A DNA stretch of 64,000 nucleotides, from positions 224,405,894 through 224,469,893 of the forward strand of contig NC_088792.1 in assembly GCF_011386835.1 (NCBI RefSeq), written 5' to 3'. The notes under the pieces were generated by a model. The model did no database searches. It saw only the letters and a program-made list of their open reading frames with translations, and was not told where the DNA came from. This document shows, piece by piece, positions 9,151 to 19,848 of this stretch (the stretch's first letter is position 1; every line of letters starts with the position of its first letter). The translations under genes were made by a program, and so were the position numbers. This DNA comes from Chrysemys picta bellii. Its lineage: Eukaryota; Chordata; Testudines; Emydidae.

Positions 9151-11754
9151 AAACTAAGTCCACATCAGCACAAAGTGTATGTTGTCTAAAATAAAAACAA
9201 AACAAAAAACGATAAACCACCTACATCAAATGCTATGCCTAGAAAACTCTAACAGATGCCTAAGAGATAAGGCAATGGACAGTCCTCGGTTCCAGCTTGC
9301 TGTTTCTAAGGCTGTAAGAAAGGACCAAAAACTTCCAAGCTTCTACACCAAAGGCAGGCAACTACAGAGCATGGATCTCAATACAGGGAATTCTCAAAGG
9401 CATTAAGCTTTCATTTAAAAAAAAATTTATATCTAGTTGAAGAAAACCTTTCAAAACATGAACCAAATGTACTGTAAAAAGATGCAGTAGTGTCTTCTTC
9501 TGTCTGCAGACAAATTAGGTCAGTGCCTTTACTGCTACTCATAGTCTAGCCCAGTAGCAGCAATGCAATGAAATTAACAACTCTGGTCAGTTTCCCAGCT
9601 GTTACAGAAAGCCTGGGTGTTTGTGAAACTGTCAGTCACTTCAATTTCATGTTGTTTCTGCAAACCACAGCAGATGTGCTAGAGTTATTCACAGGGGAAG
9701 GAGACCCAAAAACAGGCTGGGGAAGAGGAAGAATTCCCTATAGCAGCTAGAAGGGTATGGCAAGTGGAGAACACAAGAGAGAAAGCTCCTTGTTTCTTCC
9801 AGGAGCCAAAGGAATGAGTGATGTTTGAAGTTGGTCAAATATCTAGTAACCAAAGTGATAGAAGAGACGAGCTCCCAGGCAAGAACCAGGGACAGCACAC
9901 TGTTAAAAAGCCAGCACTTTCTCCATTCACAAAAAACATGGTAGCAGAGAAGGGAGACAGGGAGCTCACCAGTTATGATTCCTGAACTTCACTGATCCTG
10001 GAAACCACCACCTACTATTCCCCATCTTTTCTATCTACTTAAGCTAGGAGTTTGAAAAATATTTTTCTTTTATCATATTCATAGTTAGGACATTAACCAA
10101 GTAAAACTATACTCCATAGCAACAGTTGATTAGGACTAACTACAAAAAAGCAAAGTTCTTAAAAATAAGCACCTTGAGGCTAAAAGTTACTGAAGTCTCA
10201 GCCTGATTACGGTAATCTGCTAATCAGTATACATCTTTCTCAAACTGACAAAATCTCACTGAAATAAATACCAAAAAATTCAGACATCAATACATTAAGA
10301 ACTGCTTACTTATAACACTCAAACAATATCCAACACGAGAAAAGGCATAATGAACAATTTGAAAAATAAGTATTTTTAGTGAAAAAACCCAAACAAAAAA
10401 GTTACCCACCACAAAAATCTTGCAAAGACCCAGTTTGTTCTATAACAGAGCCTTTATCCATAATTACATGGCGTCTGATTCAAGACAAACATTTTTGCAT
10501 GATAATTTAAAACAAAAAACAAAAAACAGTGCTATTGTTTTTTTAATTAGCCCAAAGCTGGAAATAAAACTGAAGCTTTACAGCCAAATGACACAAATTC
10601 CTGACTTAAGCAATGAAAGATTTTTACACTGAGAATGTGTAATTTAGTTATGCCTGGAAAATGTTTTATGTCCTATTTGTGCCTATAGGCTGCAGAGTTT
10701 TTCTGAAGAAACATCATTCAAAATGAACATCAATTGAAAACTTTTATCAGTCTTAATACACTGATTCTCAAAGGTGTATTAACATTTTAACCCTATGCTT
10801 CTAAAATGAAAGGGACAATGTGTCAAATGCAGCACTCAGAATGGTTCATTTAACACCTTGATCTCACTGGACATTTCACTGCCAAATGGAAGCAATCCAC
10901 TAACAGCATCCTCATACAAACTGATGCGACATACTGGGAAGAAATCTGCTGCTAACCTCCTCACAAGCTCTGTGATGGCGAAAAAGTGAAGGTGCTCTGC
11001 AAGGGTGTGGACAAGTGTCATTGGAAGCCTTTCCCATGCAGGTGGGTGTGATGAGAAGAATGCACTCCACTGGTGGTCTCTACACAAATATTAGGGCTGC
11101 AGGAAATGGGAATGGGTAGTTGGCAGTCTTCCCAAGTGAAGTGGACTAACAGTAGCCAGCCTGAGGTGCATTAAATGGATAGCAAAGGGATTCAACATGT
11201 GGCCATTTCAGACACCAATGTTATCAAACCATATTAGGTCCCAAAATTCAAAGAAAACTGTTTTGATTTTTAAAAAATTTCTATTATAAGACAACCCACT
11301 CTTTAATCAATCCAATAGAGAACAGTGGTGTGAAATGCACTGCGCTTCATCTTGCCTCCTAAGTGGACTGATAAGCCCTGACAAAATGGCTTGTTAACAA
11401 ACTTTAACTAAAAGCAGGACAATAATTCTTATACTATCTTACACAGGATTTCACACTCAATAATATTGATTCCACCTGCCACAGGCTCAGAAATATCAAC
11501 CCACTCTATTATAGGCTTATTAAGGTTGCCTGGCACTTCCCATTATAAGACCCTATTTTCAGTTTCTTTTAACTGTGAAACTATATGGTTGAAATCTGCC
11601 AAAAAATTAATCCTGAAGGCATACACCCAGCATGGCCAATTTCAGCCAAAACAGTTCAGCCATTTCCAAGAATAAGGCTACAGAAAAAAATGTTAAAAAA
11701 TTCTGGTGCCTTTTCTTTGAAAAGCTCTTAGCATACCTATGCTTTGGTGTAGGG
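9151..11754. other. Presumed intron, no confirmed gene
   Basis: AT-rich with scattered A runs. One minus-strand open frame with protein-like composition is listed at 10836-11087. No other element recognised. Confidence 0.35.
10836..11087 (-). other. Unidentified open frame, about 80 residues
   Basis: The minus strand is open from about 11087 to a stop just before 10836. Its product would be rich in hydrophobic and aromatic residues, with LPMTLVHTLAEHLHFFAITE followed by LVRRLAADFFPVCRISLYED, giving an amphipathic-helix look and compositionally unlike the random frames around it. I do not recognise the family. No splice sites were resolved, and no ATG begins it. It might be the tail of a retrocopy, part of a transposon protein, or chance. 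Confidence 0.15.
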
Positions 11755-12064
11755 CAGGAGTCGGCAACCTTTCAGAAGTGGTGTGCCGAGTCTTCATTTA
11801 TTCACTCTAATTTAAGGTTTCGCATGCCAGTAATACATTGTAACATTTTTAGAAGGTCTCTTTCTATAAGTCTACAATATATAACTAAACTATTGTTGTA
11901 TGTAAAGTAAATAAGGTTTTTAAAATGTTTAAGAAGCTTCATTTAAAATTAAATTAAAATGCAGAGCCCCCCGGACCGGTGGCCAGGACTCGGGCAGTGT
12001 AAGTGCCACTGAAAATCAGCTCACGTGCCGCCTTCAGCCTGCGTGCCATAGGTTGCCTACCCCG
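11755..12064 (+). mobile_element. hAT-type MITE, 310 bp (copy A)
   Basis: The left end is 'caggagtcggcaacctttc'; the right end 'ggttgcctacccc' is its approximate complement. An exact 8-bp duplication, gtgtaggg, flanks it (11747-11754 and 12065-12072). The interior shares most of its length, in opposite orientation, with 62212-62522: for example 'gtgtgccgagtcttcattta' here. Terminal structure and duplication length point to the hAT superfamily. Confidence 0.9.
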
Positions 12065-12309
12065 GTGTAGGGACTTGAAATTTGACAGGGCGTGGTCTTT
12101 GCACCAGTGAGGTAATGTGATACCTCCCCCTGGAAATATGCCCAATTTGATCTAGTTATAAGCCTTTCAAAAGTTACAGTTCACCCATGCTCAGTAGAGA
12201 CGTCTTAGATTTTAAGCTCTGAATTTCCTGAAAATTCTGTCTGCCCTCAGTATGTTCCAGCCTGGGGATGAGCAGGACTTTCCCTGCAATTGCAAGTGTC
12301 TGCTATAGG

Positions 12310-13273
12310 TAGGGTCCTACCAAATTCACGGCCCATTCTGGTCATAGAATTTAAAAAAATCATAAATTTCATGATTTCGGCTATTTAAATCTGAGATTTC
12401 ATGGTGTTGTAATTGTAGGGGACCTGACCCAAAAAGGAGTTGTGTGGAGGTGGCAAGGTTATTGTGTGTGTGTGTGTGTGGGGGGGAAGGTTGTGGTACT
12501 GTTATCCTTACTTCTGTGCTGCTGCTGGCGACAACTCTGCCTTCAGAGTTGGGCAGCTGGAAGGCAGTGGCTGGGAACCCAGGTTTGAAGGCAGAGCCAC
12601 CAGCAGCAGCAGCACAGAAGTAAGGATGGCATGGTGTAGTATGGTATTGCCCCAAATTCACGGCCCATTCTGGTCATAGAATTTAAAAAAATCATAAATT
12701 TCATGATTTCGGCTATTTAAATCTGAGATTTCATGGTGTTGTAATTGTAGGGGACCTGACCCAAAAAGGAGTTGTGGGGAGGTGGCAAGGTTATTGTGTG
12801 TGTGTGTGTGGGGGGGGGGAAGGTTGTGGTACTGTTATCCTTACTTCTGTGCTGCTGCTGGCGACAACTCTGCCTTCAGAGTTGGGCAGCTGGAAGGCAG
12901 TGGCTGGGAACCCAGGTTTGAAGGCAGAGCCACCAGCAGCAGCAGCACAGAAGTAAGGATGGCATGGTGTAGTATGGTATTGCCCCCCTTACTTCTGCAC
13001 TGCTGCTGGTGGGGCGCTGCCTTCAGAGCTGGGCACTAAGCCAACAGCCACCCAGCTCTGATGGTAGCGCAGAAGTAAGGGTGGCAATACCACAGCCCCC
13101 TCCCCCAAATAACCTTGTGACCCCCCTGCAACTCCCTTTTGGGTCAGGAACCCCAATTTGAGAAACGCTGGTCTTCCCCTGTGAAATCTGTATAATATAA
13201 GGTAAAAGCACACATGACCAGATTTCATGGCCCGTGACACGTTTTTCATGGCCGTGAATTTGGTAGGGCCCTA
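12310..13273. mobile_element. DNA transposon, 964 bp, with internal 332-bp tandem duplication
   Basis: The ends are 24-bp inverted repeats with one mismatch ('tagggtcctaccaaattcac' at the left, 'gtgaatttggtagggcccta' at the right). Flanks gctatagg (12302-12309) and gctatgg (after 13273) look like a slightly decayed 8-bp target duplication, which suggests hAT. Bases 12322-12653 and 12654-12985 are almost identical 332-bp direct repeats. Each contains a (TG)n-G tract and two inverted 'ttacttctgtgctgctgctg' modules. A third, diverged inverted part fills 12986-13273. No transposase is encoded. Confidence 0.75.
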
Positions 13274-13329
13274 GCTATGGACCATGCCAAGACTGAGCTC
13301 ACAAAATGAGAGCTGGGACACACCCCAGA

Positions 13330-13521
13330 GTGATGCAAATTTCAGCGCTGTAAAGTGGCAGTGTAAAGTACCAGCACTGGGAGCGGTAGCTACTCCCCTC
13401 ATGGGGGTGGGTTTTTTTACAGCGCTGTGGGAGCTCCCCCTAGCACTGGTGCCGCGACTACACAGCCATGTTAAAGCGCTGCCGAGGCAGCACTTTAACA
13501 CTGGTAGTGAAGACATACCCT
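13330..13521. mobile_element. DNA transposon remnant related to the 'gtctacact' family
   Basis: Inverted motif pairs 'cagcgctgtaaag' and 'tttacagcgctgtggg' fold on each other. The right end 'ggtagtgaagacatacccta' matches the right end of the 42398-42643 element ('ggtagtgaagacctaccctt'). The left end is not resolved. Confidence 0.5.
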
Positions 13522-14401
13522 AAGTGACTGGGCACTCCTCAACTCCTAATGACTTTAGTGGGAGTTGGGGTATTCAGCCACTTTCCAGATAAAGCCCTTA
13601 CCACTGTATTCTTAAACACAAGACATTTCCAGCCAGAAACCTGAAAGAATGAAATCAACTAGGAACATATGTTCATAAAAGCAAAGGGGGGTGTTAAAAT
13701 ATAGAAGACTAGTGTTGATATCAAGAATCATAATGGACAAAACCAGACATTTACTTTAGGACTTTTCTTTTGTTTAAAGATCTTTTATTTTATTCAGAGT
13801 TCAGTTAACTGGTTTTAGAGGTTTTCTTTTTGATTCTTGATTTAGGTTGTTTAATATCTTGTCCTAACAGGTAATGTCTAAAGTTCACTGGCAAACAATA
13901 ATGGTAACAACAGCTTTAATTCCTATGCCCCAATTTATCATGGGTGATTATATAATTTGTTTAAATCTTTATAACTAGACATTAATAAAATTTGCATCAG
14001 TAACTAAATCAAGTTAGTTCCATCAATGCAAACTCTTAATGCAGATGGGCTGCTCTTGCACAGGGGGGGACATATACCACCACTTAATTTGGCAGTCAAT
14101 TATGTAGCTCCACAAGTGAAATTAAAAAAATATTTTAAGGCCTATCTTCTACATGCTTTGGTGATGCAGGCTATAGAAAGTAAGAGTTAACAGGTAAATT
14201 TGCCTTAAGTGCTAAAACTAATTATAATGCAAATGTACATTTTTTAAATAAAAAATAAAGTCTCAAAACAGTATTTACTTTTCCATGATAGAGGAACTGA
14301 AAATGTTTGAATTCAGTAATAGAACCTGGAGGTGATCTGCTTTGCCTTCATTCCGCACTTAGAGAAGGCATTATTGGAGGCCACTGAAGATCTTTGTAGA
14401 C
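13522..14401. other. No gene or clear element seen
   Basis: AT-rich sequence. The segment 13530-13580 resembles a short turtle interspersed repeat but boundaries are unclear. Confidence 0.35.
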
Positions 14402-14693
14402 CAGGGATCTGCAACCTTTGGCATGCGGCCAAAGCCGCTGGTGGGCCAGGACGGTTTACCTGCAGCATCTGCAGATTCAACCGGTTGCAGCTCCCACTGG
14501 CCACGGTTCACCGTCCCAGGCCAACGGGGGCTGCTGGTTGCCCTTCCCGCAGCCCCCATTGGCCTGGGATGGCGAACTGCGCCAGTGAGAGCTGCGATGG
14601 GCTGAACCTGCAGACGCTGCAGGTAAACAAACTGTCCCAGCCAGCCAGCCAGATTTCCCTGACTGGCCGCATGCCAAAGGTTGCCAATCCCTG
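14402..14693. mobile_element. Palindromic hAT-type MITE, 292 bp
   Basis: Ends: 'cagggatctgcaacctttgg' and 'ccaaaggttgccaatccctg', matching the family at 6997-7213. Flanks ttgtagac (14394-14401) and ctgtagac (14694-14701) are an 8-bp duplication with one change. The GC-rich interior produces long accidental open frames on both strands, which are not genes. Confidence 0.85.
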
Positions 14694-17109
14694 CTGTAGA
14701 CCATATTTTACCCCACTGGTGGCATTTTTAGTTCAGCCATATCCAAGCTAGTCAGTCTGCCTGTGAATGGAACAGATTGCTGGTCTCTCACTTTTTGGGG
14801 GTGAGAAGCAGGACAGAAGAGGAAGAAGAGGGGGAGACGCTACTAGTTAGATTACCTCAGCATTTCTCTAAGTGCTAGATGTGCCCCCCCCACCAAATGG
14901 TGTACAAAAGATAAGCTGGGGGTATTCTTAAGATATATAAATTAAGACAGGTAGGCCTTTAACAACACATGGCACAGTTGGGGGAGAGGGGAGGATTATG
15001 TGTGGAATTTGTTTCATTTTCCTGAAGAGAGGCTCAGCTTTCAAAACATTTGGAAAACACTGGATTGTTTGAAGCAGCTTGGTTGACTGAATATTTCAGT
15101 CCCTGTTCTTTTCTAATATGCACCAACATGTGAGAGGTGAGGTATAACATATTATGCACAGAGTTATATGTTGCAAAAAATTATAATTTAAAAAGTAAAG
15201 TCATAATATGGTGGATCTGCATACAACACAAAAACAGCTCCTTCCTTGGGGACACTTTCTCTGGGGATTTCTTCTTGACCCTCCCTAAAACTGGGTTGCC
15301 TTCTGATAGAAAGATATTCTTAGCATGCCTTTCTGGGGACAGCCCCTAAATTTAGAAGGCATAGCTGCAGCTCTAAAGCAGCCTTTTTGCAACTACCTGT
15401 TTGTTTCTCTTCACCCTCTTCCAGTTGATGAGTACTCTTGAAGAAATGACATTTTTTGAGAATGTGCTACATAGAAAAAAATTATTTTTCTTCAAAATGC
15501 TCCTAGATTCGTTGAACTTATGGGTCCAGTCATCCTGTCAGTTGACCTCAACATTTGTTGTTCAAGCATAACTGATGGAATTATCAGATCCCTTAATTAA
15601 AAAATTCCTGTCAAAATGTAATAGAAATTTGATTCTTAAAAAACAGAAGAGCCATTCACTTGAACCTTCAGGCTCAGTCTTGTCCTGCACAGTGCATATG
15701 CACTAAGATGTTTTATAAGATGGTAGGATGCAGAGAGCCCAAGGGAAAGGACAGACAATCAAGCTAGCTGGTGCACCAAAGCTCCAGGGAAATATGTTCT
15801 GTTGCCTAATGGGAACAGTGAAATCCCCCCCCTCCCCCAACAAGCTCCGATCTGCAGCACACCCTCGCTGGGGTTCAGGCTGCTTCAAGAATCATCTGTT
15901 CGCATCCTACTGTATGTCTTCCCTCATAGCCTAGGGTTTGACAAGTTGGATGTTATCTTTTTTCTAGAAGTGACTTAATTCTCACTTCTGACGCTTGTCT
16001 CAGCAGACCATTCTAATTCTTCACAACAAAGTTTCCCTCCAGAGAAAATTTTGTTCAGTGGGAGGAATGATGGTTTAGCTGTGTATTAGTCAGGGATAGC
16101 TGATTTTATTTATTTATTTATTAAATTTTTGGTAGCTTCAGTAATTGTCAAGCAGTGCAATTACTACAAAGTACTGTAAGTACTTTATTTTATTACCCTT
16201 ATCTTTCTTCCCCATTTCCTGTTTGTTGTATCTAGTCTCACGATTACACTGTAATGTGATGTGTGCGTGTGTTTTTGTACAGCCTCTAGCACAATGGATC
16301 CTGATGGGGGCCTGCAGGCACTACCACATTACCAATAATAAAGGATTCAAGCCATAAAGCAAAGGAGAATAGGTGTATCCATATTTACTACACCCACCAA
16401 TGTGGTATCTGAGTGTCATTTACACTGGAGAACACCATTCGAGACTATGTAGTTCAAAAAAAGAGGATACCTCCTTCTGATTAAGAAACCTGAAGTTTCA
16501 AAAGTATTATTAAATTAGTCATTTGCGAGTAAACAATGAGTTAGGAAGTTATTTTCCCCAATTGTAGTGGGAATTTCCATATGAAAGTGCAACAGGGATC
16601 ACCACACTATTTATCTGATTGTTTGCATGGTGTTCTTGGCAATTACCCTACACAGTAAATTGGGTGGAATTTTAGCTCAGCAGGCTCACAGGACTTGGAA
16701 CTAGGTGGAATGATTTTGTGGCCCACACTTATAAAAAATGGCAGTAAAAAGTCCAGACAGCGAGCAAATAAAATAAGAATGCTTATTACCTCCAGGCACA
16801 AATGATGAAGCACACGCAAGGCTAAAAATTAACACTGATGTACAGGCACGTCACACTTTTCTCAGCCATGATGTGCACAAGGTGACATGGGCAGCCCACG
16901 GAGGGGGGGGGAAGGGGGAGAACAGGACAGAAGAAGAAGAAGAAGAAAAAAAAAAAAGAGACAGCTGTTGCTCTCGAATTAATGCTGCAACACCCTTGTG
17001 CAAGCTCATTGTGACAGAAGCACTATCACTTCCAAAAGCCAAACAGGATTTTCCTGGTCTCCATATTTGGATTCAGAGCTGAAAAATATTCTCTCCAGTG
17101 GCACACTCT
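14694..17109. other. Presumed intron, no gene seen
   Basis: No coding frame with recognisable domains. It contains a repeat tail at 16265-16345 and a purine-rich (GAA)n/A tract at about 16929-16957. Confidence 0.35.
16265..16345 (+). repeat. Interspersed repeat tail, 'gtacagc..ctagcacaat' family
   Basis: The blocks 'tttgtacagcctctagcacaat', 'ggatcctgatgggggcctg' and a terminal 'accaataataaa' also occur, diverged, at 43385-43525 and near 50990. This is an ancient amniote retroposon 3' end, probably an L3/CR1-group LINE or a SINE using its tail; I cannot name it exactly. Confidence 0.5.
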
Positions 17110-17640
17110 GGACATGCTGGGACCAATAGCAACTAGGTGATCACTTTACATTTGCTGTAATCAAAATGTCAAATCACGATTGGGAACAGCTTGCTGGTGT
17201 CTGCTTCACTGCTGGTATCACTAGCTAGACTAAATCGTGAACGCTTTCTATTAGATGGTTTACATCATTTGCCATCTCTGATGATGGCTGTTTTTGTGTG
17301 TGCACATTCATATTTTCTGGCAATTTTGAAATCAGGAAATGCAATCATATCTCAAATTTTCTGAAAACTGCTCGCCACAACTGGCAAGTTATACCTGATG
17401 AGAAATCCTCTTACCAACATTCTGGTATAGAGCATGCTGTTGTCAACTTCCATGGTGAAGAACTGCTTTATATCTGTGCTCTGCTAGCTGCTGTTTTTTG
17501 CAGTTTCAACATGCTTTTTCACATTAACGTGAATTTTCACATAGTTATGACCGGCATGCACAACAGATTTGTCCATGGGACAAAGCTGACAGTAGACATA
17601 ATCATTGCCCTTTCTTGACAGCTTAATCACATTTGGTTAT
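17110..17640 (-). pseudogene. hAT-superfamily transposase remnant, N-terminal part
   Basis: On the minus strand, from about 17610 to 17200, pieces of a transposase N-terminus appear in order. First comes a BED-finger-like cysteine/histidine segment (YCQLCPMDK, then HAGHNYVKIHV and KKHVETAKN). A middle block (FFTMEVDNS, then IRYNLPVVASSFQ) is next, followed by FPDFKIARKYECAHTKTA. This order is characteristic of a hAT lineage known in vertebrates, where the BED finger binds the element's ends. At least two stop codons and frame changes break it, and the catalytic RNase-H-like and dimerisation regions are absent. It cannot be functional. Confidence 0.55.
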
Positions 17641-17879
17641 ATAGTTCATTTTTGAACTTCTGAAACCTTTTTGAGTGTTTTTTGGTATATGTGGCTCATT
17701 TTATCACCCGCAGCAGTCGTTTTGATAAACAGTGGTGGTTAAGCTTTGGGGCAAGTAGGGCGTAGAAAGAAAATCGTGCCTGCTTGCCCCCATGGAACTA
17801 CTCTCACCAGGGATGCAATCAGAATTTTCCCCATTGCACTCCTCACCCCAAACAGGGTGAAGGGGAGGATTGGTCTCAG

Positions 17880-18384
17880 GAAAGCTGCCTTGCTATGACG
17901 CCTGGTGGAATCTCCATCAGTGAGGTTTTTAAGAACAGGTTAGACAAACGCCCGTCAGGGATGGTAGTTATTACTTATCCTGCATTGAGTGCAGGGGGCT
18001 GGACTAGATCGGTGATTCTCAACCTGGGGCCCAGGGGCCCCCGGGGGGCTGCAACCAGGTTTCAGGGGGGCTGCCAAGCAGGGCCAACAGATTTGCTGGG
18101 GCCCAGGACAGAAAGCTGAAGCCCCACTGCATGGGGCTGAAGCTAAAGCCTGAGTAACTTAGCTTCACGGGACCCTATGTGGCATGGGATCCTGCGCAAC
18201 TGCCCTGCTTGGCCCTGGCTTTTATATGCAGCAAAACAGTGGTGTGGCAGAAGTGGGCAATGGAGTTTTTATAGCATGTTGGTGGGGGGGGGGAGGGGGA
18301 GAGTACTTAGAGAAAAAGGTTGAGAACCCCTGGACTAGATGACCTACTGAGGTCCCTTATAGTCCTATACATCTATGATTCTAA
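17880..18384 (+). mobile_element. CR1 LINE 3' terminus, split by a hAT insertion
   Basis: Bases 17903-18009 carry 'ggtggaatctccatcagtga' and 'ggtttttaagaacaggtt', and 18341-18384 carry 'gacctactgaggtcccttat' and the terminal 'tctatgattctaag'. These are consecutive parts of a CR1 3' untranslated end, including the short terminal direct repeat typical of CR1. The hAT element 18010-18332 lies exactly between them. Confidence 0.8.
18010..18332. mobile_element. hAT-type non-autonomous element, 323 bp, nested in CR1
   Basis: Ends 'cggtgattctcaacct' and 'aggttgagaacccctg' are inverted. An exact 8-bp duplication, gactagat, flanks it (18002-18009 and 18333-18340). The duplicated bases belong to the CR1 consensus, so the insertion point is certain. 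It has no transposase. Confidence 0.92.
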
Positions 18385-18511
18385 GGAGGGAGCCTGAGAG
18401 GCGTGGGGGGGGGCACCCTTCCTGTCTAAGGCCAAGCCCCCCCCATTGCACCCTGAACCCCAAACTGAAAGAAGGGGAGGATTGGTCCTAGGAAAGCCTC
18501 CCTGCTATGCT

Positions 18512-19079
18512 ACCTAGGTTCCTTAATTACCGTGGCCAGGCCCAGACCTGCTTCCCGGGATGATCCTCCTCTTCTCCCTCCAGTGTCCCATTCCCTCTCC
18601 TCCTCCACCACAACTGCCTCCTTCTGCCCTTCTGGCTTTTCCTCCCACACAGACTGCACAGCAACAGATCAGATAGTAGGCAAGCGACAACGATTCTGAA
18701 TGGAGTTTGGGGCATGGGATTCACCACCCAAGTCACAGGTGGCGTGTTGTGCTCTAACTGCCCAGTGTGGATCCTGCTGGCATGCTCTACAAGGTATCTA
18801 GAGCACATCAACATAACCCAGCAAGTGCACATGGCAGCTAAAGTGCAACACCCAGCCTAGGTGATGGATCTGGCACCTCAAACCCCATTCAAATCTGCCA
18901 CTGCTTGCCTCCTGTCAGACCTGTCATTGCGCAGTCTGTGCATCTGCCATAGGGCTGGTGGTGAAGAATGGCCCCTGCAGCAATATTTGATATGTTCACT
19001 GGACCCGAGTCATGGGGAATGATGCAAAAGTCATAGATGTAAGGCCTGAATTCATAATTACATGTAAAAATTGGGAAGA
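18512..19079. other. No gene or clear element seen
   Basis: GC-moderate sequence with short overlapping frames; nothing recognised. Confidence 0.35.
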
Positions 19080-19650
19080 TTACAGAAAATTTGACAGGGC
19101 TGGTATCTCCACTATTCCTAACCTACCCCCTCCTATCCATACTAAAGGCTTAGTCTGTCTCTCTGACATCTCCTTGTGGAGGTCTAGCTGTTCACTCAAG
19201 CTCAGCATGACTAAAACAGAGCTCTTAATCTCCCCAGCTAGCTGTTCCTCGATCACTGTGAACCTCATCATCATTCTACCTATCACTCTGGCCCATAACC
19301 TTGGTCAGAGTCCAAGATGATGCCTAGTTCTCACATCCAGACTATGGATTCTTTATGCATAAATTGCTAAAATATGGCCTTTCCTCTCCACATAGCTAAA
19401 ACTCTCGCCCAGGCTCTCATTTCGTATCTTGATTATTGCAACATCCTTTTCTCTGGCCTTGACAAATGCAATCTTGCCCTGTTCATATACACTCAAAATG
19501 GTGCTGCAGATATCATTTTCCTAGCACATCACTTTGAACGTGTCACCCCTCTCTTTGCATTCCTCCAGTGGCTCCCTCTTCTCTATTGCATCAAATATAA
19601 GTTGCTTGTTTTCACTTTCAGGGCCCCTTCATGACCGATCATCCATCAGA
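19080..19650 (+). pseudogene. LINE reverse-transcriptase C-terminal remnant (L2/L3-like)
   Basis: The plus strand encodes, in order, a CSLKLSMTKTELLISPA segment (about 19193-19240) and the open stretch 19374-19634 with LAQALISYLDYCNILFSGLD, FERVTPLF, LQWLPLLYCIKYKLLVFTFR. The pattern 'SRLDYCNALLSGLP ... L.WLPV..RI.YK.L.LTF.AL' is the hallmark of the thumb/C-terminal region of L2- and L3-type LINE ORF2. A frameshift lies between the two segments and the 3' UTR is not clear. A second, more decayed copy of the same kind is at 48060-48660. Confidence 0.7.
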
Positions 19651-19800
19651 AATCAGGGCCCTAATGTTTTTCTTTTGAGAGGGAGGAGATAGTTATACTC
19701 TATCTGAGCAGAGGAAAGTGAAAAAATTAGATAAACTCACACAGGAAAAAGATATATATTAACACAAAGGTAATAATGAAAAAAATCAATGGAAATGGTG

Positions 19801-19848
<48 letters not shown>

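Larger units (their letters stand above)
17838..18511 (+). repeat. Diverged direct repeat flanking the CR1/hAT composite
   Basis: About 68 bp at 17838-17905 ('cattgcactcctcacccc' onward) and about 67 bp at 18445-18511 ('cattgcaccctgaacccc' onward) share the blocks 'gaaggggaggattggtc' and 'aggaaagc'. They bracket the CR1/hAT pair. The duplication is too long and too diverged for an ordinary CR1 target duplication. Confidence 0.6.

Noticed and set aside
12440..13039. Repeated similar open frames (VCVWGGG, WYCYPYFCAAAG) suggesting a duplicated gene
   Set aside because: The frames repeat because the DNA transposon contains a 332-bp tandem duplication with TG-rich tracts.
14332..14751. 139-codon open frame and opposing frames
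   Set aside because: They lie inside a GC-rich palindromic MITE with a target duplication; coding potential on both strands is a consequence of the palindrome.
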